Positions 37,795-49,871 of a stretch of DNA of 64,000 nt are shown piece after piece. The translations under genes and the position numbers were made by a program. Under the pieces are notes generated by a model. It was not told where the DNA came from and did not search any database. It was given only the letters and a program-made list of their open reading frames with translations. The stretch is from Saxidomus purpurata (taxonomy: Eukaryota; Mollusca; Bivalvia; Venerida; Veneridae), in NCBI GenBank assembly GCA_022818135.1, contig JAFMSR010000007.1:10182409-10246408 (forward strand), in the 5' to 3' direction. Each line of letters begins with the position of its first letter. The first letter of the stretch is position 1.

Positions 37795-38030
37795 TTTACA
37801 GCCTACGGATCGCCAACTTAGTCAAGCAAGCACCGTACATAACTCGTGGTACCGTAATAACTCGCACAACTCGCAAACACTCGTGAATCCGGAAAGTAGA
37901 GCAAATTAACAGCAAAATTTCTTGCGATTGTCCACGGAAACATTTCCACATAACTCGTAAATAACTGTAACAATCCGCCAGTATCGTAAACCGGTCGCAA
38001 CAACATGAACCCTCCGTAAACACTGCAAGA

Positions 38031-38067
<37 letters not shown>

Positions 38068-38700
38068 AATGTCGCGCATGCTTCGATTGTTACGGTGTTT
38101 ACGTTGTTTACGGACTAAACGAGTGCTTAAGATGTTTACGATTTCATTCACGTCGTTACAAGGCTTTACGGATTGTAAAATTATACGAGCACTATACGAT
38201 AGTTACGACAACTTTACGAATACATACGTATACTTTAGGATTTAGATAAGGTTTATCTATTTGCTGTTGGACATCTTCCTCTTCCCTCTGAGCTTGCAAG
38301 GAGCAATTGCGAAATCGTTGATAGACTGCAATCTGTTTCTCTCTCTATAGTCATGTTGTCTCCTGGAGTCAGTTGTCGAAGATACATAGAGAATGCATAC
38401 TTTTGCAAAAAAACCATATGGACTCGAAATACTGTAACTAACTCGCAACTATGTAACAAAACGTAACAGGTCGTAATTTACGTAAAGCTTTATTAGATGA
38501 ATGAACATTCCGAACATACTCGTAGCAACCATTAAAAGCTTGTATTGCTCGTATTTATCCGTGTTAACTCGGAAGCAACGTTGATTTTTGCCGTAAATAC
38601 ACTAATAACTCATAAAAGTGACCAAACGAATCATCCGTGTACTTTTACAATTTGTGCCATACGTAAGATTCGTAAGACAAACCGGTGTGTAAGGTAGCAT
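37795..38700. repeat. G33 tract flanked by CGTAA- and TTACG-rich arms
   Basis: Uninterrupted run of 33 G at 38034-38066. The 230 bp to its left carry CGTAA repeatedly and AACTCG phrases; the 190 bp to its right carry TTACG at least six times (GTTTACG, GCTTTACGG, ACTTTACG) and none in the other sense. From 38430 the bias flips back to CGTAA. CpG is unusually frequent. Short frames here are not genes. The true length of the G run may be uncertain in the assembly. Confidence 0.75.
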
Positions 38701-39295
38701 TACTTTTATCTCATGTTTAATCTGAAAAAATCAAAATAATGCTTCTCAATTTTTATACGTTCTCAAGAATGTAAATATGTGGCGTTAAATAGCTTTGCTT
38801 TTGATAAGCAATCATAATTAGTTTGATTTGAATGAAAAATTTAGAATATTTGCAGAAAAGGCATTTAAAATATGGTGGTTTTAAAACTGAAAAAAAAACG
38901 GAAGAAAAATTATTAAAAATAGGTTTGACCGGGTTGAACCCACTCGTATTTTGCTGTCATCAGCTTCCCCCACCACCTACTGACTTTAAAGCAGTGGTAA
39001 AAATAAGCTGATATTATAATTTTGCAAAACCGATAAGGAGAAGTTGTTTTACATTTTGTATTTTTCTAAAAGATATGAAAAGGAACATTACAATTAAACA
39101 ATACGTTTTAATGAAGGAAATGTGATAATCAAATTTTATGCTATTTCGTATTATTTTCATACTGTTAAAACCGTTTTTCTTCGCATTCTAATAACCGCAC
39201 CTACCATGTACTTCCGGAAAAACTATTCCATAATAGGCCGCCGCCAGCGGCGGCGCCAATAAGTGCATGCTTCTTTGTCCTTCGGAATTTATCCT

Positions 39296-39354
39296 GTGGA
39301 GCCGCCGCGGCGCAGTGGTAGCGCGTTCGCCTTAGGATCGAAGGGCCCCGGGTT
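39296..39354 (+). mobile_element. tRNA-derived SINE head, copy 2
   Basis: GTGGAGCCGCCGCGGCGCAG TGGTAGCGCG then GAAGGGCCCCGGGTTGG, A and B boxes, cut off exactly where copy B of the segmental duplication resumes (GACTATTTTCAACTG). Confidence 0.75.
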
Positions 39355-39639
39355 GGACTATTTTCAACTGTTTTGGTGTCGGTATTATCTGGTAAAGACA
39401 TACTTAGCTAAATACATGTTTTTGACTATTTCCAGGCAAGAAATGAATACAATGGTCACACTATTAATACAATGGTCACACTATTTTTATTCTTCGTCAG
39501 TGACCGTAAGATATTCAGTAGAAATTTACCTATGCAGTTTGTAAAATATCGGAAGATTTTGTCCGAATGACTGGAACACTACAGTTAAAGTATTTAACAT
39601 TAAGTGATGATATTGTACACGGTTGGGGGTGCGTATTTA

Positions 39640-41195
39640 ATTCCACAAAAAAAAAAAATTAAGAAACGAAAAGACAAAGAAAAAAAAAGGCCAAAAGAAG
39701 AAACTGCACCGTGTAAGTAGTTGATTGGGGACTTCGTAAATGTCATATACTCTGTTACAAAAATATTGTGCACATTTTTGTTTAAAATATCTCTATTTTG
39801 ATAAAACATATCTTCAGTCTCAAATTTCGAACACTACCTGTATACACCATTTGCTATCAATTGAATGTGATATAAATGCAAATGAAATTGAGCAAAAATT
39901 GAACTTAAATTAAATTAAACTTTAATACCAAACATTTTAATATTTTCTTTTAAAAATGATACATAAGATTAACATAAACCAAGATGCACACTTTCTTTTG
40001 CAACATAGAATCTAAACATTTTCTATATTACCGAACAAATAACACTTGCGACACAACGCCACCTGTTTGTAAGAAATACGCATTAAAGTGCTTTAGTGTC
40101 TCACTCTATCCCAATCTGTTTTTTTCATATTTATCATATCAATTCTTTTGAAATAGTGCAGATCATTTTGGTTAGTTTTTGATGATAATGAAGTGCAAAT
40201 GCAGAATTTGAAGATGTTTTGTCACAGACAATTTTATGCCATGGTAAGAACTACTCTTTCGTTACCTGTTTAACATATATAGAAATATCTATTTTTTAAA
40301 TATTTTTTTCGACAAATTCAATGTTGGGATGAGTGAATATAGGAAGGTGATAAATATGCCCAATATATCATTATGAGCATGAGACGTTGGTGAGACTATG
40401 TGATAGATTGTTTACAAGTTTATAAAGTACAACTCTAAATTTTTTTTAGATATTTCCGATTGGACGACTGTTTACAAACATCGTAATAACGTGCCACTCC
40501 GCGACAACTAAAAGGGTGTTGACGGTTATGCCTTGAATTTTGAAACCTTACTTAATGCACGTTTTTCGATTTTCCGTAAGATCGAGCCAGACACAGTCCA
40601 TTACTAACGGGTACATAAACATATCGAAACACTGCGCCTGAGGTTACTAAAATATGTAGTTATTTTTTGTGTGGCTGAATTGCGTTGTAATTTCACCTTT
40701 AAAATTACATACAAGATCAGACATCAAATCTAAAGCATGACGTTTTTGAGCAGGCAAAAAACTATCGAAAATTGTTTGTATCCATCACATGCTGAAAATA
40801 TTTATTATCATATATGTTTGATTTAGAACGGCAATCGTTTATAGTAGTCATGTCATTACTTAACTTGTTAAAAAGTAGAAATTGTATATGAATAAACTAC
40901 TAAATAAGCTGCTCTCATCTAATGGTCTCTTTCAAGTTTACCCATGGCAGACTGTGTATCTGTGACGTCCACTAAATGTTCACGTCTGAAGCAGTGCTTG
41001 TTCTCTAGATTACAACATTCATATTTCTAAAGACATTTTCGTGTAGTGACTTTTGACACTGGCTGATTCGAAGATTATTTCTTATAAAGATTTTTGATCT
41101 CTAAATATTTTCCGTTGGCGACTTTTATCACCACAAAATCTAAACTTTTGTATTTTTAAAGTAATTTTCAAATACTGACTAGCGTTAATTGCTGA
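39640..41195. other. Gene-free stretch
   Basis: AT-rich, with a purine-rich tract at 39650-39705. No coding or repeat feature identified. Confidence 0.4.
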
Positions 41196-43403
41196 TCTGT
41201 CAGTTTACCATTTTACCATTTTAGGAACCAGCTTTGTCCGTCGCCATGTGTCGCTTTTGTTTCAAACAACATCTCCCGCAAGACCACTGGGCCCTATTCA
41301 ACCAGTCCTCACAGGAATGTTCATTGGGTGGTCCTTTATCAAAGTTGTTAATATAATTCTTTTCAATGCAAAACTCTGGTTGCCATGGTAACCAAAAGGA
41401 AAAACTTTTACTACAAAGCCACAAGACATAGTGCTTAGATATTTTGTATGTAGCATTGTCTAGTGGTCCAATATCAGGTTCCTTAAAATTCTTGTCCTAG
41501 GATCAATATTAACTATTATTATATACTTTCATATTGCCCAGTTCACTTTGCCTTAGAGAGTTTGTTCTGTATTCTACGGTACTGCACGTTGGCAAGGAAT
41601 GATACTGAACGTTGGCAAGAGAAGGCGGTCTTGATCAGCTGTACGGACTATTTTATTTGTTTGCAAACATCGTTTTAAGGAGGTTTATAGTGGAAATTTG
41701 ACATTTTTTACAATTAAATAAAAAAGAAACTTTAATCATATTCAAGTACATGTAAAAGAGTTTCATTTTTAAAAATGGTTCGAATTATTTAGGTGATTCA
41801 ATACCAGTTCCGGTTACAACAGCTACTGGTACGTATATAAGCCAAGTATTGATTGAGAAAAGGAATGATGTTCCGCATTAGAAAACATTTTTAGGAATGT
41901 ATATGGTGATGATTAATTCACATTTCAAAGTTCAAATCTGCATCCGTAAGAAAAGTCTTGCGTTTTTCAAAACAGGATAGCGGACGGCAACTCAAATTTC
42001 TTACCATATAATTGACGTAAACGTTTCTCCAAATAAATGACGAAACAACAATATTAAATCGAGTCTATTAATACGCAATAAAGAAAGTGTACATGGTAAA
42101 ATAGTACGCTAGTTGTCTTAGAAATTTGAAGATTAATTTATTGTTTTTTGGTAACAGAATGTCATTTTGTTCATATTCAATATCAAAGTCAACAATAAAA
42201 AGGTTATTGAACTTGTATGGCGAAATATTACTTGGAAAGAGTTGATTTGGCGGGAACAACTCGCAAGCTCGTTGTCCCGCCAAATTAACTCGTTCCAAGT
42301 AATATTTCACCATACAAGTCAATAACCTATACTATATGAATCAAAGAAAAATATTCTACTCCATAACCACAGAGCCCAGAGCTTAGACATTCAGTTTGTT
42401 ACACGGTCTAGTGGACCTCTACCAATTTTGTTCATAAAGACGGGGTACTGCCTGGTTTTTGTATATACGGTTATAGGAAATAGCCGTTGAAGCTTAGAGC
42501 ATATAGCACTGTCTGGGGATCTCTATGAAGTTTGTTCACATTATGCACCGGGATAAAGACTGACCGTGCCCAAAATATGACAAGGTTAAACCTATTATGT
42601 TCAATAACTCGAGCACCATTGGGCATCTGATCTTTAGACTTCATGGACAGGTTGATCTTAACCGGTAAGTGACTTCACTTTTGCTATTTATGTAACTGGA
42701 TCAAAGGGCAAGGTCAGATATATTATTTTCAACAACTGGAAAACTATAAGACCTATGATCTTCAAACTAGAACATGTAGTGAGTTTGGTCTTGTCCGGTA
42801 TAATTCCTCTACTGATTTTGCGGAAACAGGGCAAAACCCGGGGTCACTTGACCTGCTTTCCTACTTGTGTTTAAGCTACATAAATTAAATTTGAACTTTA
42901 TGGTTGGTTTTGCATGCAGATTTCAACATACGGTGACCTTGACTTACGGATAGCTACTGCAATGAAATCTGAAGTTTATGAACAGTTTTGCATGCAGATT
43001 TATACTTTGACTTTGGCTTACCTTGACCTTGACATACTTACCTACTTTCTTTTGTTGAAGCTATATCAATGAATTGAGATCATGTATACTGTTTTGCATC
43101 TAGATTTCAACTTCGGTATTTGATGACCTTAACCTATTGACCTACTGTTCTATTTTTGAAGCTACAGCAATGAACTTTGAACCATATGTACAGTCTGGAA
43201 TGCAGATTTCAACATTGTTATTAGCTGATCTAGCTTTTGTTTTTCAATCTAGAGTATTGAAATTTGGACTCTTTGTGCAGTTTGCAAACAGATTTCCAAA
43301 ATCTCTATGAATGACCTTGATTATGACCCTTTGACCTACATTTTTGTTTTAAATTGCAATGACTCTTAGGTGAGCGATATAGGGTTATCATGGCCCTCTT
43401 GTT
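41195..43403 (-). repeat. Mosaic of the 'aacaagagggccatgat' repeat family
   Basis: On the minus strand it begins AACAAGAGGGCCATGATAAC near 43403, followed by CGCTCACCTAAGAG. The segment 42840-43330 consists of diverged units of about 125 bp (TTTTGCATGCAGATTTCAAC, GACCTTGAC, GAAGCTA). The far part, 41220-41460, carries CATCTCCCGCAAGACCACTG and GGTGGTCCTTTATCAAAGTT, phrases I associate with bivalve dispersed repeats. It is interrupted by the foldback at 42198-42332. Confidence 0.65.
42198..42332. mobile_element. Foldback element (long hairpin)
   Basis: The arms are almost perfectly complementary for about 60 bp: GGTTATTGAACTTGTATGGC on the left, its complement ending at 42329 on the right, meeting at GGCGGGAACAACTCGC/CGTTGTCCCGCC. 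No coding. Confidence 0.85.
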
Positions 43404-43881
43404 ATCAAAATAGCACTTAAAATGTAACAAATATTATAAACAACGCTCGACGATGGCTTCCAAGATTCCTTACTAGTATTCAGAAAGCAGGTTTCGAGTT
43501 CAACGCTATATTCCGACTCATGGGTAAGGTAAGAATCACAAAAATTGCGCGCTGTTATCATAGTCTGACAACGTCTTGGGTACTCAACTACTAAATCATA
43601 AGATATATGACAAATCAAGATATGACAAATCAGGCATCTTAAGAACAGATCCTGTCTCTTTTACAAGTACATGTATGTCAGTAGACTCGAAGATTTAGTG
43701 GAAGCACATTTTTAAGAATGCGAAAGGGTTTCTTTGGCATGACTCAGGTTTCAGCAATTATAATGTCGTCAATAGTAACAGGCGGATCACTATCAAACTT
43801 GTTATAGTTATAGGACAGTGCATTGTGAATTACCATAACAGTTTGATATGAAAAAAGTCGGGTATATTCCTCGCTTATTGG

Positions 43882-44007
43882 TAAATATGTCATGATGTAG
43901 TATTTAAAGTGAAACGTCAGTCACTAAATATGTCATAATGTAGTATTTAAAGTGAAACGTCAGTCACTAAATATGTCATAATGTAGTATTTAAAGTGAAA
44001 CGTCAAT
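43882..44007. repeat. 43-bp tandem repeat, three units
   Basis: Unit contains AAATATGTCATAATGTAGTA and TTTAAAGTGAAACGTCAGTC; the first copy has ATGATG for ATAATG. Confidence 0.9.
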
Positions 44008-44103
44008 TACATTTGTCTTCATCGCCTTGCTGTTACATGTTTGTATCTTTCTTGAATGATTTGTTTTAGTAAAAATGAAATGAAACTGTTAGTGATGGTC
44101 AGA

Positions 44104-44188
44104 TCGAGGATTCAAAGCGAAACTATCCTATCTGCTTATATTTCTATATACACTTAGGATAGTTTCGCGTTGTGACCCCTCGAGATAA
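44104..44188. repeat. Inverted repeat hairpin
   Basis: TCGAGG...GCGAAACTATCCT and AGGATAGTTTCGC...CCTCGA form stem arms about an AT-rich loop of roughly 30 bases. Confidence 0.75.
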
Positions 44189-44204
44189 AAATTGAGTATC
44201 GAAT

Positions 44205-44430
44205 AGTGTGCTATCTATTTCGTTACTACAAGCTATATATTATAGTTATAAAAACAGTCCGTTTAAATCTTTCTATCTCGTTACTACACACAATAAAAGC
44301 AGTCCGTTTAAATATTTCTTTCTCGTTACTACACACTGTAGTATACAAAGTGTAGTAATAATAACAGTCCGTTTAAATCTTTCTATCTCGTTATTACAAG
44401 CTATAGTATAGTTATAATAAAAGGACTGAA
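44205..44430. repeat. Tandem repeats with CAGTCCGTTTAAAT, cluster 1
   Basis: Three to four units of about 50-60 bp: AACAGTCCGTTTAAATCTTT then CTATCTCGTTACTACAAGCT and a TATAGTTATAA spacer. The same unit forms the cluster at 48145-48465. Confidence 0.85.
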
Positions 44431-44799
44431 AGTACTGGAGGGTCGATTGTCTCTGAACAACACAGACTGTAAATATTAGGACAACCCCTTTCAAAATTAA
44501 AGTTATAAACTGGACACACAACTGCCTACAAATTTTGACCTTTTACCTTGTGTGTAAACTTTACTTTTGAGAAAGGAACCCATGTGGTTACCTTTTGCAT
44601 TCAGTGACTATGTTAAACTACCCTATGAAGTATTATAGCTGTAGCTTGAATGGTAACTGAGAAGTGGATTTTAACAAAACTAAACAGAAATTCAAAGTTT
44701 GCATAGGGTTGATTGTGTTGTGCCAATTGATTGATTCGGATTAATCGTCGCACTCAACAGCTAAGGTCATATGGCAACTTCCAAGTTTTTTTTAGGGGG

Positions 44800-45105
44800 G
44801 GGGGGGACATCCCCAGGTGTCAGTCACGTGGGAGAACCTCGTTAGAACCTTGATAGCTTCCAGACATAAAAGAATCCGACCCAAGTAGAGCACGAACCTA
44901 CAGCGGTGAGGGGCAAGTAATTTAGTTTAATACTATTTTATTGTTCTATGTACAAATTCACTTATAACATTTGGATAGAAACATATTAAATACAATTGAC
45001 AAATGGATACCACGAGTTATAGCAACATCAGTAAACGGCCCTCTCCAAAAGAGGCAAGTGATCATCAGTCGGTGACCTTAATCACTCGGCCACAGAGGCC
45101 CTTGT
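44800..45105 (-). mobile_element. tRNA-derived SINE split by a younger insertion
   Basis: On the minus strand the head reads CCTCTGTGGCCGAGTGATTA AGGTCACCGACT (A box, Leu/Ser-like) and the rest GTAGGTTCGTGCTCTACTTG (B-box region). Between them, 44919-45052 is an insert of 134 bp flanked by GGCAAGT on both sides (44912-44918 and 45053-45059). The insert has AATAAAATAG near its 3' end on the minus strand and an open 30-codon frame ending just upstream, so it may be a 5'-truncated retroposon. Confidence 0.7.
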
Positions 45106-46249
45106 ATGGTGCCAAGCATTTGTTTGAAGTTTCAAGGCTTTAATGGTTACCGAGAAAGTGAATTTCAAGAACTCTTAACCAGATTCAAGACGAAACTGCT
45201 GACTGACGTCAAGGTTATGACAATTGCTCTTCCGTTTTTCACAGAAGAGCTAAAATTGGATAACTCATTCTTTTGTTATTGATTCAGTATTTACCGACTT
45301 GCAGCTTACATTAAAGGCCGGGGGCATATGGGAGTGTATGGAAGAGCTATACTACCAAGCAGAGGGTTAAAATACTCTATAATGTGATAATGTAAACACA
45401 GAGAAATCGTCTGCTTGATGTCGGAAAGTGCAATTTCAGAATAAATAACATAACTTACTGTCCTCTTTTGTGAGCTTTAGGGGAAAGTCATTTAATAAAT
45501 TTAAAGTTAACTTTCAGTTATTGCAATGTTTTATTGAAGGATTAAACATTGAGTCAATGTATGTTTCTCATGTACATTTTCTTTATGTATATGAGTGCTT
45601 TAAATAGATTGTCTTCTTTCGAAAGTGAGTCAATGGCTAGTTAACTATATCAGGGAGATATCATTTATCTAGATACACACCAGAAAGGAATGTGACTTAG
45701 TTCTGATAAATGCCATTAATTTTGATAAACATTCAAGGTTAATATTGTATGAATAGCAAGTTTGACAATGCCGGAATATTGTGGAAATCCATACCTAGGT
45801 CATTTATGGGACTACTAATTTATACCAGATAACATTTTATTATGGGATGAAACTTATTATAGCTAATTATGCATAAAACTTTTATAATATAGAACTCTTC
45901 TATAAAAAACATATTATATGTGGAATTTTCCCACCTTATGTCGTGTGTCACTCATACAACAGTTAGGATATTATTAGCTCTCAGCCAATGGAGAAGCTGC
46001 CAATCATTGTAGAGGCAAATTCAAATTTTGAAGCAGACAACACAAGTTTTTTTCCTGGAAGTCACACTTTTAGACAACCATTGAACTTTAATTTTTCAGA
46101 CTTTATGACACTTATGCTAAAGAACATTTGTGCTAAATTTCAAACAAATCTATACTTTAATTTCATAAAAATTTTGATTTAAACCCCTGATGTTGTTAAC
46201 TCAGTGTATGCAAAGCAAGTGGCCATTTCTCTACCTGAGCCCTTTTTAT

Positions 46250-46425
46250 AGTCTTCCCCGGCCTTTAACTACCCCGATGAGGGCTTCCTGCGGCTCAGAC
46301 AAATACTCGCTGCAATCGTACGGCTTTTGAAGGTCGCAGCAAAAATGCCGCTACCAGGATGAGAACCCACGACCTCTTGGTTAGCAGTCCGACGCTTTAC
46401 CCCTACACTACATTACCTCTAGAAA
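46250..46425 (-). mobile_element. tRNA-derived SINE fragment
   Basis: Minus strand: GTAGTGTAGGGGTAAAGCGT CGGACTGCTAACC then GGTCGTGGGTTCTCATCC, A box, anticodon-like GCT and B box. The body (GCTGCGACCTTCAAAAGCCG) is not tRNA-like. Not a functional tRNA gene. Confidence 0.7.
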
Positions 46426-46494
46426 ACGGGAATCAATACCGTTATAATTATTGCGGGCCGCAGCAGCGGTCTTGATTAGATATACAGTGCCACA

Positions 46495-47379
46495 GATTTC
46501 TAGAAGAACCTTACTGGTTACGGTTGTAGTTTCGGTCACTTTTAGCACATATTTTGCTAAAACTCGCAAACTAGTAACCAAATCTTTATAAACTTTCACC
46601 TTTACCAACTTCGGTTCCTCATTTTTTGTTTACTTCTAAAAACAGTTTTCAGCTCACAAATGAGGCCGGACAATGAGGTCACCAAGGGAGGTAATTTTGA
46701 AATCGACAGAACGCTTATTCGGACAGAGTTATCTGCTTGTTGTTTTTTTTCCTCTTCGCCCCTTGTTTTTTATTCTAAACTAAAAACGTAAAACAGCAAG
46801 TATTCTGTAATTTACCGATTTACATGGAATTTTTGTTTGTTGGCCCGCTGTGATACTTTGTATCACAGTTTTTCTTGTTATAATTTATACCGAGTAAAAG
46901 TGTGGAGGCAGTCGAATACCAAAATTCGATAACTGACGGGATCATATCCGAACGGAAGGAAACCTGTATCGTTGCAGCCATAGTTAATCTTAATTTTACC
47001 CAAATTGATACACGTCAGACAGGAACAGAACAAAGTTCAGTTACTAAATGTAGTTGATTTCTAGAAGAACCTTACTGGTTACGGTTGTAGTTTCGGTCAC
47101 TTTTAGCACATATTTTGCTAAAACTCGCAAACTAGTAACCAAATCTTTATAAACTTTCACCTTTACCAACTTCGGTTCCTCATTTTTTGTTTACTTCTAA
47201 AAACAGTTTTCAGCTCACAAATGAGGCCGGACAATGAGGTCACCAAGGGAGGTAATTTTGAAATCGACAGAACGCTTATTCGGACAGAGTTATCTGCTTG
47301 TTGTTTTTTTTCCTCTTCGCCCCTTGTTTTTTATTCTAAACTAAAAACGTAAAACAGCAAGTATTCTGTAATTTACCGA
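46495..47379. repeat. 324-bp direct duplication, apparently exact
   Basis: 46495-46818 and 47056-47379 read identically on comparison by eye (start GATTTCTAGAAGAACC, end GTAATTTACCGA), 561 bp apart, with 237 unrelated bases between, which include the small hairpin CTGTGATACTTTGTATCACAG. The ends lack TG...CA, and I see no primer-binding site, so an LTR pair is unlikely. A very recent tandem duplication or an assembly artefact are both possible. Confidence 0.9.
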
Positions 47380-47399
47380 CACAAAATAAATTTACATTA

Positions 47400-48140
47400 C
47401 GGGTTAAACTGTTTCTAAAAACTAAATACTGTGATGTCAATGTTGATGAAAGAACGAAAAAGATAAACGGTACCTTTCGAGCTTGCAGTATAGCCTCAAC
47501 AATAAATAGCAAAAAACCAAAAAAAAAACGTACCGCCTTCCCAGTACTTGCCTGGTTGAAATAAATTCCTTTTCTAAATTTTAGGCTAAACCTGAACAGT
47601 GAGCAAGATCAAGGAAGACACAGAATAAATGATATAATTGAACAAGAAATTACAGCGTGCTACTGACTGACCTGTAGTATCGAAACTTAAGGCCCTACTG
47701 TAATCGAATTATATGTATATAGTATGTTTAAATTTTCATTGCCATTATTATTATTAGTTTGACATGGATTAATATTTTTATGATTATTTGCCGTAAAATA
47801 TTTAAAAATGGTTTAAAAGCTGAAAATGATAAGTAAAACAGGAGAAAAAGTAAATAGATTCGGTTTCTAACTCATTCGTAAAAGTACGCTAGAGCAGTTA
47901 CAGGTACAGACGCCTTTACCGATTACACCACGGACGCCGATTGTAATAAGATGAAAAAAGATCGAAAAAATAAGTTAATACACAATATTGTGTATAATTA
48001 AAAAGGCAATCAAAGATTATTCAGTCGAATGTGCTTCGTTACTTTAATGTTAAAAGCTGTATAAAGGGAAAAAGAAATCATATTTCCATTTTTCTCAGCG
48101 AAGATGGCGCCTGAAATGTGAAACGCGTTAACATTCGATC
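47400..48140. other. Gene-free stretch
   Basis: No coding or repeat feature recognised. Confidence 0.4.
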
Positions 48141-48144
48141 GATT

Positions 48145-48465
48145 GTGAGACAAAAAACAGTCTGTTTAAATATTTCCATCTCTTTACTTCAAACTATATT
48201 AAAGTTATAAAAGCAGTCCATTTAAATAGTTCTTCCTCGTTACTACAAGCTATAGAATACACGTAGTTATAAAAATAGCCCGTTCAAATGTTTCTATCTC
48301 GTTACTACAAACTATATTATAGTCATAAAAAACAGTCCATTTAAATATTTTTATCTCATTACTACAAACTATATTATAGCTATAAAAACAGTCCGTATAA
48401 ATCTTTCTATCCCGTTTCTAAAAGCTAAAGCAAGTTATATAAACAGTTCATTTAAATTTGGATCA
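48145..48465. repeat. Tandem repeats with CAGTCCGTTTAAAT, cluster 2
   Basis: Five to six units of about 55 bp related to cluster 1 (ACAGTCCATTTAAATATTT, CTCGTTACTACAAACTATAT), more diverged. Clusters 1 and 2 are 3.7 kb apart in the same orientation. Confidence 0.85.
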
Positions 48466-48479
48466 ACCCTCGTACTTTG

Positions 48480-49850
48480 TTATCGGTATGGCAACTTATT
48501 TTTAAATGAAATGTGGAGTTTTAAAAAATAATTGACATATACCAGATAGTCACTGGCTGTGACAACATCTCCTGCAGAAAAGGTATGTCAATCAGTAGGA
48601 CATTTCTGTAAAAGATATACCTTCACATGCTGTTAAATATTTGCTTTAGTCTTATGTTAGGGCAAAAATGATTGGTGTAAAGTTAGTTATGAGTAATTTC
48701 CCCACAGTTTCAACGATTGGTTGTATTACATCCTTTTCATTTTGCAATCTTATATATTGCTGAGTGGTTCAAAAACAGACTTATTGGTCGTCAGAAGTGT
48801 TTACTAGCGATTGAAATTGAACGGTAAATATTTCTTTACGCTTTTTAAAGACATTTTACCTAAGTACGTAAATGGAAAAACTTATTTTGTTTAAAAATAA
48901 TTTTTTTTTTTCAATATTAAACTTTTCATAAAATTTAGATATAGTTTTTCAGATATGTTTACAAAAGTAAATGTAGATTAACAAAGTACCAAGGTGCAAT
49001 TCAAATAATATCTTCATTTATTTTACAATGTAGAGTAATTTGGCAGACAGACAACTAATTCCTGGGATAACATTCAACATACATGGCACATTTACGCGCC
49101 AACAAAATCAATTAACTATTATTACCTGATGTATATTTTATTTAGGAACTTTATATCAGTTGTTTAGATAGAAACAGACAGTACTTAACTTGCAGATCTT
49201 TAAATAAAAATACCTCTTAAATATTCATTTTTGAAATAATACTTGTTTATTGATGTGAGTATTCTATTTCTTAGTTAGGGCAGTTTCTAAATGGGTTTCT
49301 GACCATCTAATCTTCCAGGCTAGATTTCAAGATTGGCGACCGTTTTCTTTTTCGAGACACTCGTATCCAACTCTTTATGTTTCCGATATCAATGAAACTG
49401 ATAGAAAACAGGAGAAAATTAATTAACTCGTGATAACTTTCTCCTGGTTTGTTACATTAAAATTGTAGATGTCTCATTATAAAGTTTAAAATGTCTTCTG
49501 TTAATATATGTTTAGTGTCTAACTACGATTTAAAGTTATACATAGAACCTATATCGCTTCAACTGAAATTTAACTAGCGCACACAAAATGTGTAAGTTTT
49601 CAATAAAATAATGCCTTGAAACAATTGTACGTATATTTTCATTTGATATTGCGTTGTTTCTTGAAATATCAAAATTGAAGATATCTGAAACAGCGCAGAT
49701 AATATTTCTTTGTTTAAATATGTAAATAGTGAGGGTGCAGTTTTTGTGATCCACTACTTTGTAAGTTGTAAATTATCACCTACATTCGTTAAATAGTCGT
49801 CAATCTTCGGGATTGTTCGGCAATAACAAGACATTTCCCGTTGATTGCTT
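48480..49850. other. Gene-free stretch
   Basis: AT-rich; no feature recognised. Confidence 0.4.
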
Positions 49851-49871
49851 TACATTGTGATTTAAGAAAAT

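Larger units (their letters stand above)
37240..39617. repeat. Segmental duplication, copy B (partner at 31930-33735)
   Basis: Matches copy A in the same orientation at 37245-37675 and 39355-39617. The middle, about 37795-38700, holds unrelated sequence (G tract with TTACG/CGTAA arms). In this copy ATACAATGGTCACACTATTA is itself duplicated at 39449-39485. Confidence 0.8.

Noticed and set aside
46495..47379. LTR retrotransposon with identical LTRs
   Set aside because: No TG...CA ends, no primer-binding site or polypurine tract, and only 237 bp inside.
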